A stretch of 64,000 nt of DNA, taken from assembly GCF_023238625.1 (NCBI RefSeq), contig NZ_CP096670.1, positions 919,501 through 983,500 of the forward strand. The letters run 5' to 3'. Below are positions 52,669-62,299 of this stretch, in pieces. The stretch comes from Agarivorans sp. TSD2052. Lineage in GTDB: Bacteria; Pseudomonadota; Gammaproteobacteria; Enterobacterales; Celerinatantimonadaceae. A model generated the notes under the pieces. It searched no databases and was not told where the DNA came from. It was given only the letters and a program-made list of their open reading frames with translations. Each line of letters starts with the position of its first letter. Position 1 is the stretch's first letter. A program made the translations under genes and the position numbers.

Positions 52669-54723
52669 ATGAGAGTTAAACAACATTTGGTGGTGGCTGC
52701 ACCATGTCTAGTTTTATTGCTTAATGCTTGTGGCTCAACTAATGCACCCCCAGCGGCAGTGAGTGTCGATGCTACTGATCCCACTGGTCGACCTAGTGCG
52801 CTTTGGCAGTTGGTTTGGAGTGATGAATTTAATGCGGCTGACATAGATGTTGCTAAATGGAGCTTTGAAGAGCATTGCTGGGGAGGAGGGAACAATGAAC
52901 AGCAATGTTATACAAAGAGAAAAGCCAATGCCTTTATTGAAAATGGCGCACTGCATATAGCGGCCAAACGCGGAAACTATAGCGGCGCTTCTTTACCCGG
53001 CGGTGATAAACGTGTGAAGAAGACCCTTCCATTTACCTCAGCCAAGCTACACACCAAAGGCAAAGTTGATTGGAAGTACGGACGATTTGAAGTCCGCGCA
53101 AAAATGCCGCAAGGGCAGGGCACTTGGTCGACAATTTGGATGCTACCCTCAAACTCGGTTTACGGTAAATGGCCTGCGTCGGGGGAAATTGACATTGTAG
53201 AAGCGGTAAATTTAAAAACCAAAACTGACCTGCAAGATGCACCCAGCACCCAACGAGAATCGCGGGTTTATGGTGGGTTACATTACGGCCGAGCTTTCCC
53301 CGAAAATGTGCGCTCCGGCCAAGCCTACAGCTTACCTTACGGGAAAAACCCCGCAGACAATTTTCATACCTATGCTATCGAGTGGGAGGAAGGCGAGATC
53401 CGCTGGTACGTAGATAATCTGCACTATGCAACACAGCGTCAAGACGAGTGGTACAGCCAATTCAAAGAGAATGGTGTGTTGATTAATGGTAAAGGCGCAG
53501 CGCCCTTTGATGAAAATTTCCACTTACTACTTAACTTAGCGGTAGGAGGTTCTTGGGCGGAAAATACCAACGATACAGGAGTCGACAGTTCTGTTTTCCC
53601 GCAAAATCTAAGTATTGATTATGTCAGGGTGTATCAATGTTCAGTGGATCGTTCAACGGGTAGGGGCTGTGCCACTATTTCTAATGATGCGGCGTTGGTC
53701 GAGGGTTACCTTGCTCCAGAGTTATCGGTAGCCGACCGTAGTTTTGCAACCGGCCCGGTATTTGGGTTATTTGAAGACAGTTTAGACGGTCGTCTTACCG
53801 CCAACAGTTATGACCCAGAAAATAATATTATCTATCAAGAGCTTGATGAGCTTGGCCGCGGTAAGGTTGTGAAGATCAGTAAATCAGGTAAGGCGGGCAA
53901 TGTCTATTTTACCGCGCCACCGACCAATATGAGCCACTGGTTAAAAGGTGGAGAGCTGATATTTGATTTAAACATTCAATCTATGGATAAAAGTGCGGCA
54001 CTGTTGGTGAAAATGGACAGTGGTTGGCCTGATGCTAGTGACTTTAAGGTAAATTTACCTAAAAAAGGTGAATGGGCCCAGATTAGAGTGAACGTTGCTG
54101 ATCTCGTGGAAAATGGTAATAGCTTGGTGTCGGGTAAGTTTGTTGATATGACGCAAGTGACAAATTTATTTGTGATAGAACCCACCGGCAAGATGACCTT
54201 TAAATTGGATAATATTCGCTTTGAGTACCCTGAAGCCGATATGCCAATCAATTTTGATAAAGTAGAGGCTAATTATCAGTTAGTGGATTTTGGCGGTAAT
54301 CAAACCGAGATCATTGATGACCCTAAAGGCCAAAAAGGGCGTGTTGCCGCCACCGTTAAGTCAGAAAATGCCGCAATATGGGCCGGTACAACGGTTGGCG
54401 GGGTCGATGGTTTTGCCAGTCCCTTGGTGATGACGGGTGATAAACCTACGTTAAGCCTTTGGGTATATTCTTCTGAGGCTGGTGTCCCGGTAAGGCTTAA
54501 AATTGCTGATAGCAAAGAAGGACAGCACTTCGCTGAGGTAGAAGTTAAAACACGCAGCGCTAACCAATGGGAGCGGTTGAACTTCGATTTCTCTACAGCG
54601 AATCCTAGCCTGAATAGCCGTTGGAACTATAACAAAGTGACAGTGTTTTTTAATTTTGGTGTACGCGGTGAAGATGTCGGACCAAAAGTGTTCTACTGGG
54701 ATGAGTTGAAGGTAGCACCTTAA
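52669..54723 (+). CDS. GH16 laminarinase-type lipoprotein with two C-terminal modules
   Basis: A 684-residue secreted lipoprotein (lipobox LNAC, Cys21). The GH16 domain covers about 45-325 and has the catalytic motif E173-I-D175-I-V-E178, the form found in beta-1,3-glucanases. Two beta-sandwich modules follow: one at about 355-525, shared with the second GH16 protein, and an extra one at about 535-684 (LSLWVYSSEAGVPVRLKIAD), both probably carbohydrate binding. It likely cleaves laminarin at the outer membrane. Two LacI operators lie upstream and a terminator follows. Confidence 0.9.
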   Translation: MRVKQHLVVAAPCLVLLLNACGSTNAPPAAVSVDATDPTGRPSALWQLVWSDEFNAADIDVAKWSFEEHCWGGGNNEQQCYTKRKANAFIENGALHIAAKRGNYSGASLPGGDKRVKKTLPFTSAKLHTKGKVDWKYGRFEVRAKMPQGQGTWSTIWMLPSNSVYGKWPASGEIDIVEAVNLKTKTDLQDAPSTQRESRVYGGLHYGRAFPENVRSGQAYSLPYGKNPADNFHTYAIEWEEGEIRWYVDNLHYATQRQDEWYSQFKENGVLINGKGAAPFDENFHLLLNLAVGGSWAENTNDTGVDSSVFPQNLSIDYVRVYQCSVDRSTGRGCATISNDAALVEGYLAPELSVADRSFATGPVFGLFEDSLDGRLTANSYDPENNIIYQELDELGRGKVVKISKSGKAGNVYFTAPPTNMSHWLKGGELIFDLNIQSMDKSAALLVKMDSGWPDASDFKVNLPKKGEWAQIRVNVADLVENGNSLVSGKFVDMTQVTNLFVIEPTGKMTFKLDNIRFEYPEADMPINFDKVEANYQLVDFGGNQTEIIDDPKGQKGRVAATVKSENAAIWAGTTVGGVDGFASPLVMTGDKPTLSLWVYSSEAGVPVRLKIADSKEGQHFAEVEVKTRSANQWERLNFDFSTANPSLNSRWNYNKVTVFFNFGVRGEDVGPKVFYWDELKVAP

Positions 54724-54785
54724 ATAACAGTAGGCCAGAAACCTGAACTGATGACGCTCTCTTCGAGTTCTAGACATTGATTAAC

Positions 54786-54809
54786 AAAAGCATCTATGGA
54801 TGCTTTTTT
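54786..54809 (+). terminator. Terminator of GH16-1
   Basis: The stem AAAAGCATC / GATGCTTTT with loop TATG is followed by a T run. Confidence 0.85.
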
Positions 54810-55087
54810 CTTTCCAGCTAGATAGGCTCAGACTCCCTTTGAGGGCGTTTCAACTACAGAGGCCGCCCATTAGCAAAGCTAGTGCCCTGGATGTCTTAGC
54901 GAGCAGATAGCGATAGTTCAAACGACTCAGTGCTTAGCGTCCTGTGAACGTAATGACTTGAGCTTGCTTTAGGTCTAGGTCAGTGATGTGTAGCCTTATC
55001 AAAGGTATTGATTTAAGGGGGCTGAAACTAACGCTGTGAATCTAGCTTGAAGGGGGGGCGATGGGTTGGAGCGATGGGGAATAGCCT

Positions 55088-55120
55088 AAAAAAAGGGCTA
55101 AGCACTTATCTGCTTAACCC
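55088..55120 (-). terminator. Terminator of GH16-2
   Basis: On the minus strand, GGGTTAAGCA / TGCTTAGCCC (one G-T pair) with a 6-base loop is followed by seven T. Confidence 0.85.
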
Positions 55121-55163
55121 GTATGTAGAGGGGCTGTTCACCCCCTATTTAACACCAAATTCG

Positions 55164-56753
55164 CTACTTTTCGAAACGAATGTTATCTAGCTTTATTACA
55201 GTGTTAGGCGACTGTTCAAATACCAACAAGTTTCTAATTTCTGCGATATTGGCTGCGCCTCCAGCAAAGCGATTACCGCCAGCTAGGATGTCAGCAATAC
55301 TAATTTTCACTTCACCCCAGCTACCAACAGGAGGTAACTCTACGGTGTAATCACTGGTGTTCGGCCAGCCACTATCCAATTTAACTAGCAGTTCGGCGGC
55401 GCTTGCTTGGCTCTCTACTTTCACGTCTAGCACTAAATGGCCGGTCTCTAACCAATGTGTTAAATCGGTCTTTGGCGCGCGGAAATAGATGTTACCAGCC
55501 CCATCTTGCTTCGTGACTTGAATAACTTTGCCGCGACCTGCTTCTTCAACTTCCGCGTATTTAACCGCATCAACCGGATTGTAGCTTTCAAAGGCTAGGT
55601 TGCTATTTAGGTTATCGGTATAGATATCCAATAGCGGGCCATCGGCATAACTATCATCCGCAGCTAAAATAGCAGGAGGCTCTACACCAGGCACTAACAC
55701 CGCATCTTCTGACACTGACGCACAACCTTTACCTTTCCAGCGGTCCACTCTACAGCGATATACGCGCACATAGTCAACTGACAAGGCTTGCGGGAACACC
55801 GATTCATCAATCCCGTGTTCATTGGCTTTAGCCGCCCAGTTTCCGCCTACCGCTAGGTTTAGAAGTAAGTGAAATTTTTGGTTAAACGGCGCGCCGGGTT
55901 CAGTAGCAGTGATTAACTCCCCGTCTTTTTCGTATTGACTATACCAACCATTATCTTTCTGAGTGGCAAAATGAATATTGTCGACATACCAGCGTATCTC
56001 GCCTTCTTCCCATTCAATGGCGTAGGTGTGGTAGTCATCGGCTGGGTTAATGCCGTTAGGTAGTTTGGCGCCTTGGCCTGTGTGGGCGTTATCAGGCCAC
56101 TTTTTACCAAAGTGTAAGGTGCCATGAACTCGGCTTTCAGGTTGACCAATTGAACCTTTTTCATCAGAAGAGGTTTTTAGGTTAACCGCTTCCATAATGT
56201 CAATTTCACCCGATGCTGCCCAACCACCATATACCCAATCAGTAGGTAGCATCCAAATGGCTGGCCATGTTCCCTGTCCTTCAGGTAGCTTTGCTCTTAC
56301 TTCAAAGCGACCGTATTTCCAATCGCCTTTGTTTAAGGTACGTAAACGGGCAGAGGTATAAGGCAAGGTTTTATTTAAACCCTTCTTACCATCAGGGTTG
56401 TCTGGCCCAGTAAAGTTACCTCTTTTGGCGACAATGTGCAGTTTACCGTCTTCTACAAACGAGTTTACTTTGCGTTTGGTGTAACACTGTTGCTCGTTAT
56501 TACCGCCGCCCCAACAGTTCTGTTCCCACCCCCATTTTCTGGTGTCAATCTCGTCACCATCAAATTCATCACTCCAGATGAGTTTCCATGAATCACTTGG
56601 CTCTACCGGCTCGGCTGTGAGTACCAATGCTTCTTTTGTAACAACCAGTTGGTGTTCGCCACTATCTGCAGGCGTTGAACCACAACCGCTCATTGTCGCT
56701 GTCACTGCTAATGCGGTAATGGTCATCAGCGGTTTTGACCAATTTTTCATCAT
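55164..56753 (-). CDS. GH16 laminarinase-type lipoprotein
   Basis: A 529-residue lipoprotein (lipobox MSGC, Cys24) with a GH16 domain at about 55-340 and the motif E183-I-D185-I-M-E188. It is closely similar to the neighbouring GH16-1 over the catalytic domain and the first C-terminal module (for example CWGGGNNEQQCYTKRK occurs in both) but lacks the last module. The two genes face each other, as expected of an inverted duplication followed by divergence. The likely role is endo-beta-1,3-glucanase. A LacI operator lies 32 bases upstream. Confidence 0.9.
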   Translation of the reverse strand: MMKNWSKPLMTITALAVTATMSGCGSTPADSGEHQLVVTKEALVLTAEPVEPSDSWKLIWSDEFDGDEIDTRKWGWEQNCWGGGNNEQQCYTKRKVNSFVEDGKLHIVAKRGNFTGPDNPDGKKGLNKTLPYTSARLRTLNKGDWKYGRFEVRAKLPEGQGTWPAIWMLPTDWVYGGWAASGEIDIMEAVNLKTSSDEKGSIGQPESRVHGTLHFGKKWPDNAHTGQGAKLPNGINPADDYHTYAIEWEEGEIRWYVDNIHFATQKDNGWYSQYEKDGELITATEPGAPFNQKFHLLLNLAVGGNWAAKANEHGIDESVFPQALSVDYVRVYRCRVDRWKGKGCASVSEDAVLVPGVEPPAILAADDSYADGPLLDIYTDNLNSNLAFESYNPVDAVKYAEVEEAGRGKVIQVTKQDGAGNIYFRAPKTDLTHWLETGHLVLDVKVESQASAAELLVKLDSGWPNTSDYTVELPPVGSWGEVKISIADILAGGNRFAGGAANIAEIRNLLVFEQSPNTVIKLDNIRFEK

Positions 56754-56783
56754 CTATCTTCCCTATAATGCGAAATCATTTTG

Positions 56784-56795
56784 TAAGCGCTTTCT
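56784..56795. promoter_or_regulatory. LacI-type operator 5 (GH16-2)
   Basis: TAAGCGCTTTCT, with core AAGCGCTT at 56785-56792, lies about 30 bases before the GH16-2 start codon on the minus strand. Confidence 0.75.
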
Positions 56796-56985
56796 TTTAT
56801 AGCACTTATCAAGGAGTCTTTGAATATTACCGCTTTAATCACGCCAATTGTTGTTAGCATTTGCGATTCAACTCACACCAGTATTGAAACCGTAGGTCAG
56901 GATTACGAATTTGTATAGCGTGCTTACGTTATCGTTTTATTCGCTTTAAAATGATTTACCGACGGATTTTTAACCTGTATTTTAG

Positions 56986-56997
56986 CAAGCGCTTTCT
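56986..56997. promoter_or_regulatory. LacI-type operator 6 (lacI / GH16-2 intergenic)
   Basis: CAAGCGCTTTCT, with core AAGCGCTT at 56987-56994, lies between the two divergent genes and suggests autoregulation. Confidence 0.7.
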
Positions 56998-57284
56998 TTG
57001 TGAGGGTAGCTATAAGCTAACCATTTTATTAAGTGGAGGGCAGTGACCACGTGGTTTGCGATGTGATATATGGCAAAATGAATTAATGCTAAAAAGCTGT
57101 GCTATTATCGCAAAAACAATGTTGGCTTTGTAATAAGATGATTTTTTCGTAAGAAGTCGATTATTGTTAGTATTATAATATTACACAAAAGAGTTGGCGT
57201 TCAGAGCATGTGCTAAAGTCAGTGAATGTCTGTCATCTAGGTTTTCGTTCAGTAGAGTTTGATAGAAACAGTAAGGTAAGTGAG

Positions 57285-58286
57285 TTGATTACAATCAAGG
57301 AAGTTTCTGAGTTGGCTAAAGTCTCTCAGGCTACAGTATCAAGAGCTATTAACGGGCATTCCTCAGTTAAAGAAAAGAACCGAGTTAAGGTGTTTGATGC
57401 CATTGAGCAACTAGGCTATAAACCTAATACCTTTGCTCAGGCTTTGGCGTCTAATCGTTCGAATAGTATCGGTATGTTAGTGGGAAGCTTAGATGGTCCG
57501 TATTTTGGCCCATTGATGTATAACACCGAGAATATTATTCGCGAGCAAAAACTACACCTCATTGTTGCGAGTGGCCAAGAATCGAAAACTAAAGAAGTAG
57601 ATTCCATCGAGTTTTTGTCCTCAAAAAAAGTGGATGGGCTAATTATTCACGCAGATAAGCTTTCTGATAATGAACTGATTAAGATTACTGAGGATACCCC
57701 TGCGTCAATTATCCTTAATCGGAATATCCCAGAGCTCGCCGACCACTGTATTTGGATCGATAACGAGTTAGGCGGCTATTTGGCCACCAAGCATTTAATT
57801 GAAAACGGCCATGTTAAAGTGGCCTGTATTACTGGCCAAATGAGCAAAGTGGAAAGCCGTGATCGCTTGCAAGGCTATCGAAATGCCTTAGCTGAGTATG
57901 GCATCCCTTATGATACGAACTTAGTGATTGAAGGTCGGTTTGATCACGAAGGTAATCATGAAACTGTTCATAGACTAATGGCAAGAGACAGTGGTTTCAC
58001 CGCCATTTTCTGTCAAAACGATAACATAGCCTTAGCGGTATACAACGTGGCTAGCGATATGAAGCTGACAGTGGGCGAAGATATTTCAATTGTCGGTTTT
58101 GATAACGATACCTATAGCCAACATATCCGCCCTAGGCTGACCACGGTAAGCTTTCCGATTGAAAAAATGAGCAATGATGCCGCCCACGGAGTGATTGCTC
58201 TGATGAACGATCAAAAATATCCGATTGCCGGTAGATTAGAGCCAAAGTTGATTGTTCGAGACTCTGTGAAGCCAATCAATCCTTAA
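57285..58286 (+). CDS. LacI-family repressor of the beta-glucan locus
   Basis: A 333-residue regulator. The N-terminal helix-turn-helix (ITIKEVSELAKVSQATVSRA, hinge INGHSSVKEKNRVKVFDAIE) is followed by a periplasmic-binding-protein-like sensor domain (about 60-330, SNSIGMLVGSLDGPYFGPLM ... SIVGFDNDTYSQHIRPRLTT). I chose the TTG at 57285, with AAGG 8 bases upstream, because LacI proteins start right at ITIKEV; an upstream in-frame codon at 57210 would add an unrelated 25-residue leader. Surrounding AAGCGCTT palindromes fit its binding site. The likely inducer is a laminari-oligosaccharide or glucose derivative (inference). Confidence 0.9.
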   Translation: MITIKEVSELAKVSQATVSRAINGHSSVKEKNRVKVFDAIEQLGYKPNTFAQALASNRSNSIGMLVGSLDGPYFGPLMYNTENIIREQKLHLIVASGQESKTKEVDSIEFLSSKKVDGLIIHADKLSDNELIKITEDTPASIILNRNIPELADHCIWIDNELGGYLATKHLIENGHVKVACITGQMSKVESRDRLQGYRNALAEYGIPYDTNLVIEGRFDHEGNHETVHRLMARDSGFTAIFCQNDNIALAVYNVASDMKLTVGEDISIVGFDNDTYSQHIRPRLTTVSFPIEKMSNDAAHGVIALMNDQKYPIAGRLEPKLIVRDSVKPINP

Positions 58287-58303
58287 AAAATCACCGGTAA
58301 AAG

Positions 58304-58335
58304 AAAAGGCTTAGTTAATAACTAAGCCTTTTTTG
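58304..58335. terminator. Bidirectional terminator after lacI
   Basis: The stem AAAAGGCTTAGTT / AACTAAGCCTTTT has a 3-base loop with an A run before and a T run after. It serves both lacI and the converging cupin gene. Confidence 0.85.
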
Positions 58336-58353
58336 TGTCGCGCTAGCGATACG

Positions 58354-58779
58354 CTAACTTCGCCATAGTTCGGTTTTAAACTGGCTTAACCGAGATTGAA
58401 TTTCTTCACCTACTAAGATTTTGGGGGAGTTATGCTCATCTGTATCACGGTTTTCTACAATCAATACTTTGGCATCAAGGCTTAAAGTATGGGTGTGATA
58501 AACACCTTGTTTGATGGTGTAGATTTTATTCGGAAGCATGTCATAAGCAACAATTTCTGCAATGTCATCATTACTGACTTCAGCGCAGAATAGAATGCAC
58601 TTGCCTTCTAACAACACAAATACTTCGTCAGTCTCTAAATGACATTGAAAGTTGTCTATTTGCTCTGTTTCTAGCTCGTCGATATAGTTAAGTAGAGCAA
58701 CCCGCCAGGTCTGAAAATCAACGACGGGAGAGTATCCCGCCGCGTTAAATTCAGACACCTCTAAAAGGTGACTATTCAC
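58354..58779 (-). CDS. Cupin-like small protein in the glucan operon
   Basis: A 141-residue protein with a single cupin-type barrel: HLETDEVFVLLEGKCILFCA, then YTIKQGVYHTHTLSLDAKVL. His and Glu residues at the usual metal positions are partly present (H-x3-E; a later HTH). The start is GTG with AGGAGA upstream, 14 bases after the phosphorylase stop, so it is the last gene of that operon. It could be a sugar isomerase or sensor. I do not recognise its exact family. Confidence 0.65.
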   Translation of the reverse strand: MNSHLLEVSEFNAAGYSPVVDFQTWRVALLNYIDELETEQIDNFQCHLETDEVFVLLEGKCILFCAEVSNDDIAEIVAYDMLPNKIYTIKQGVYHTHTLSLDAKVLIVENRDTDEHNSPKILVGEEIQSRLSQFKTELWRS

Positions 58780-58793
58780 TATCTTCTCCTGCT

Positions 58794-61700
58794 TTAATCT
58801 AATAGCAGGTTGTTAGGAATTGACACTACAATCTGCTTCAATTTACCGTTACGCTCAAAGATATCACGGCTTAACTCGGCGTTAAGCGCCAGGGTATTCA
58901 CAGTGATTAGCGCGTTATCGCTCGTGGTTATTTCGATCTTAGCGGTATCATCAGCCTCAAGTTGGTAAATGAATGGGATTTGGCAATAAGTAAATGCCAA
59001 ACTGCCCGCGGCCAACTCAATCGACTGAGTCTCGCCGTCAAGACCGATAAACTGATAGCTGTCGGCTTCGCTTAAGAACTCTCTATTGCGCAGAAGTGAG
59101 GGCTGAATCGATATTTCACCCTTATCAACCAATAAACCTAACTCACCAAAGCGGGTAAGAATCTCTTCTTTCACTTGGCCGGTCATGCCTGGTTGCTGAG
59201 CACCAGCTTGCTTAGGCGTATGCGAGTATGGGTCGGTTGGGAAGGCACCATAAACTTGTGGTGTTTTGTTGAAACCAATTCCTTCACGTACGCGGTAGTA
59301 GTATTCCGCTAATTGCTGGGTAGCCGCAGAGTTTGGATCAATCTCTCTGGCACTAAAGTAGTTTTCTTGAACGGCCAGCAACAGTTTCGACACCATGTGC
59401 CAATAGATGGAGCCTAAACCTTCATAACCAAACATGGTACCCGAACGACCAGTAAATGCTTGGTGATTAAATACTTCTTCATAGCAGGCTAACACATCAT
59501 CCCAGCAGGCTTTATCAACACCTTTGTATTCTTGTTTTATCGATGCCAAGACCTCAGAAAGCGGACCCGCGTTGTCGAAGTTTTGATTGAAGTGATATAG
59601 GCCATCTATATCCATTTCTATTACTCGACGGTCGCCCTTAGCTACCATAGCATTGAGCAAGGCATTGCCTTCTACACGGGTTTTGCTGATAGAGTTTTTA
59701 TCCGCAAATTTAGACAAATCTCTGTCAGGGTAAAGCATGAAGGTATTTTGATCTGCCCGGAACATTTCACTGGCATAGAGTTTTTCTAGTAGCTGTACTG
59801 CTTCTTCAGGGTTTAATACACCCGCTGATAACACCGCGACTTGGCCTTCAAGCATTGGGTAGAGTAAATCTACATCTACAGTGCTTTCTGAATAGTTAAT
59901 AATGTTATAAGCATTATATAAACCGTCTTTACGTAGGTTGGTTGCAATGCTTTGATCGATGACAGTTAAGCTTGCTGTAAGCATCTGTTGGAGCTCTACA
60001 GCGTCGATACTTACTTTGCCGGCAAACCCATTAGCGTATACTTTGGCGCGATATGTAGCAGCCGCTTGGGTAAGTTGTCTCAGTACTTTATTGCGGCTTT
60101 GGCTATCTACTACGCCAGACTTAGCTAACTGACTGGCTTCGGTCAGAATTGAAGAGGTCGCTTTTAACCATTCTGCCACTTCCAACGATAAATCTAGTTG
60201 GCCTTGTTGATCGGTAAATAGTTGTTGCATGAAACTAACGTAACGACGCATGTAATACAGCGTCACCATTGACAGGCCGGTACCCACAATGGCGTTGTTC
60301 GCATCGTTCCATTCAGGTCTTTGGGTATTCAACCAGATACCACCATCTAAGACTAAGTTGCCCAGTTTAGCGAGTAGTGGTACTAACAGCTTTTCGCTTA
60401 GATTAACTAAATAGACTTCTTGGTCTTTATCTAATACTAAGCGCGCATCACTGCCGATGAGGCTTTCTCTAGCTTCAATAATGCTTTGTTTATTATCGTT
60501 AAATACGACGGTATTTTTGGCGTCAGCAAATAGCTTGTCAGCGCCTTCAATCTCATAAGGTACGTTGGCATAACTAAAGATGCTGCTGCTTAATAGCTCA
60601 TTAAGTTCAGTGGGTTGATATTTTTTAGATAACTCTAAAAATTTCAGTAGGTAGATGATCTGGTGATCACCCCAGTAACCAATGTTGCTCCAGATATCGT
60701 CATCTTCAAGTAGTTCCCAATCAACCCCCGCTTTGGTGATACGGTAAGGGTTGTAACCATCAATCGTTGAGGCATTAACAAACTTAGAGATAAACGACTT
60801 AATGAAACTCGGGTAGCTCAGACCTAGCGCTTCCCAGTTTTGGAAAATGTCGCGCCAGTTGCCTTGGTAAGACAGCAAGCGGTCACCATTTTCGTCTTTT
60901 AATTTGATTTCAAAGTGGTTCCATGGACGGCTTGGGTCACCATGGCGACGGCCAAAGGTTAGTGGCAAATATTCATGGCAAAGGCGCAACAGCTGAGGGT
61001 CGTTTTGTTTGGCGGCCAACATCAACAATTGGTCATAGTTAATCTGCTCAGGCAATCGCTCTAAAAACGCCTCTTGTTGCAGCGCAACTTGGGTATTGGC
61101 ACCTTTTAATGTTCGGATAAAGTCACTGGTATCTACCCAGTACTGGTCAACCACAACACCACCACGCATGTTATTAAATAACACATTGGCATAATGGTGA
61201 ACCGACGTCTCATCTTCAGCCGTTTTTTGGTAGGCGTCGCTACCAGCCATTAATTTAATCAACTCTTGGTGATTATCTTCCACTGATTGCTCAAGCTCAG
61301 CGGTAAGCTGTTGTGGCTTAGCTATCAGCTGTTTCAATTGGGCTAAATCACTGTGTGACTGATCAATATCGGCAACAATTGTCCAGTTTTCTTGCTGACC
61401 TGGCTCCAGTTGACAGATTTTGTGAACAAAATAAGCGCCACGTAAACCGCGAGTCAGCTCTTCGTTTTCAATCGCTTGGCCCTTACGGAAGGCATTAACT
61501 TGTTTACTAGAAAGTAAAATTGATTGGTCGTGTTCACTGATAGAGAAAACGCTGGTGGCTAACAGTGACTCAGCAGGCTCAGCGCGGTCGCTAAGTTTAG
61601 CGTATAAGCTAAATGTCGCTAAACTAGAGTCAGCTGGGCGCTCATTCCATTTATAGGCGTCAAGTAGGGCACTGCTGCCTTGCATAATCGCAAACGGAGT

Positions 61701-62243
61701 ATTGGCAGGTAGCAGGTTTTGCAAACCGTCGATTAATTCAATGTTACGTGTATTGGCTGTGGTATTGCTGATGGTTGCGCTGCGGATAAAACCAAATTTA
61801 TCACTGGTGCTCCACTGATATTTAAAACTTAGGCCTAAATCAAAGTTTAGCTCTTCAAAGATGATTTTATCGCCAGCCACATTTTTGTAGATGTTGCGGC
61901 GTAATTGGTAAAGGCTATTATGCTGTTGGTTAAACGGTTCCCAGAATTGACAGCCGTTATCGTCGGTGATTTTAACAATGGTTTTGCTGCCCGTATTTTC
62001 AGCGCTTTCGTGAATATAATCTACCGACTTATAGGGAAACAAAGCGTTTTCGGGGCGGATCCTGCCTGCCGACAAACAACCTGTAGAAGAGATAAATAGC
62101 CAGTGGTCACTGGCTGATACCACACTGATAAAAAATGGATTCATCTGATCAACATTTTTTATTTGATAGTATTTATCTCCATCAATAGAAACAAACGTCC
62201 CTGTTACTTCTTTTGTTTGTGTGTCCATGTTCTCTACAATCAT
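58794..62243 (-). CDS. Giant glucan phosphorylase-like enzyme (GH94/GH149/GH161 group)
   Basis: A 1149-residue cytosolic protein without signal peptide. It follows the build of inverting disaccharide and oligoglucan phosphorylases: N-terminal beta-sandwich (about 1-310), linker, (alpha/alpha)6 barrel (about 340-1030) and a C-terminal beta domain. GDPSRPWNHFEIKLKDENGD, LSYQGNWRDIFQNWEALGLS and NTQRPEWNDANNAIVG are prominent; D647 in PEWND aligns with the general acid of GH94. The size fits the beta-1,3-glucan phosphorylases GH149 or GH161 better than GH94. It would release glucose 1-phosphate from laminari-oligosaccharides. A LacI operator lies upstream. The exact family is uncertain. Confidence 0.75.
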   Translation of the reverse strand: MIVENMDTQTKEVTGTFVSIDGDKYYQIKNVDQMNPFFISVVSASDHWLFISSTGCLSAGRIRPENALFPYKSVDYIHESAENTGSKTIVKITDDNGCQFWEPFNQQHNSLYQLRRNIYKNVAGDKIIFEELNFDLGLSFKYQWSTSDKFGFIRSATISNTTANTRNIELIDGLQNLLPANTPFAIMQGSSALLDAYKWNERPADSSLATFSLYAKLSDRAEPAESLLATSVFSISEHDQSILLSSKQVNAFRKGQAIENEELTRGLRGAYFVHKICQLEPGQQENWTIVADIDQSHSDLAQLKQLIAKPQQLTAELEQSVEDNHQELIKLMAGSDAYQKTAEDETSVHHYANVLFNNMRGGVVVDQYWVDTSDFIRTLKGANTQVALQQEAFLERLPEQINYDQLLMLAAKQNDPQLLRLCHEYLPLTFGRRHGDPSRPWNHFEIKLKDENGDRLLSYQGNWRDIFQNWEALGLSYPSFIKSFISKFVNASTIDGYNPYRITKAGVDWELLEDDDIWSNIGYWGDHQIIYLLKFLELSKKYQPTELNELLSSSIFSYANVPYEIEGADKLFADAKNTVVFNDNKQSIIEARESLIGSDARLVLDKDQEVYLVNLSEKLLVPLLAKLGNLVLDGGIWLNTQRPEWNDANNAIVGTGLSMVTLYYMRRYVSFMQQLFTDQQGQLDLSLEVAEWLKATSSILTEASQLAKSGVVDSQSRNKVLRQLTQAAATYRAKVYANGFAGKVSIDAVELQQMLTASLTVIDQSIATNLRKDGLYNAYNIINYSESTVDVDLLYPMLEGQVAVLSAGVLNPEEAVQLLEKLYASEMFRADQNTFMLYPDRDLSKFADKNSISKTRVEGNALLNAMVAKGDRRVIEMDIDGLYHFNQNFDNAGPLSEVLASIKQEYKGVDKACWDDVLACYEEVFNHQAFTGRSGTMFGYEGLGSIYWHMVSKLLLAVQENYFSAREIDPNSAATQQLAEYYYRVREGIGFNKTPQVYGAFPTDPYSHTPKQAGAQQPGMTGQVKEEILTRFGELGLLVDKGEISIQPSLLRNREFLSEADSYQFIGLDGETQSIELAAGSLAFTYCQIPFIYQLEADDTAKIEITTSDNALITVNTLALNAELSRDIFERNGKLKQIVVSIPNNLLLD

Positions 62244-62258
62244 AATTTTTAAACCTAT

Positions 62259-62270
62259 GTAAGCGCTTAC
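62259..62270. promoter_or_regulatory. LacI-type operator 7 (phosphorylase)
   Basis: The perfect 12-bp palindrome GTAAGCGCTTAC lies 16 bases before the phosphorylase start and after the ABC gene, so phosphorylase and cupin may have their own LacI-controlled promoter. Confidence 0.75.
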
Positions 62271-62299
62271 TTGTAAGCTGCTAAAAAAACTTATCTACG

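Larger units (their letters stand above)
54724..55163. other. intergenic region between convergent GH16 genes
   Basis: These 440 bases hold one terminator for each converging gene (listed separately) and no supported ORF. Confidence 0.5.
56754..57284. promoter_or_regulatory. Divergent regulatory region of GH16-2 and lacI
   Basis: A 531-base gap with two operators (56784-56795 and 56986-56997) that could let the LacI protein control both GH16-2 and its own gene. An open frame before 57285 is not supported as coding. Confidence 0.65.
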
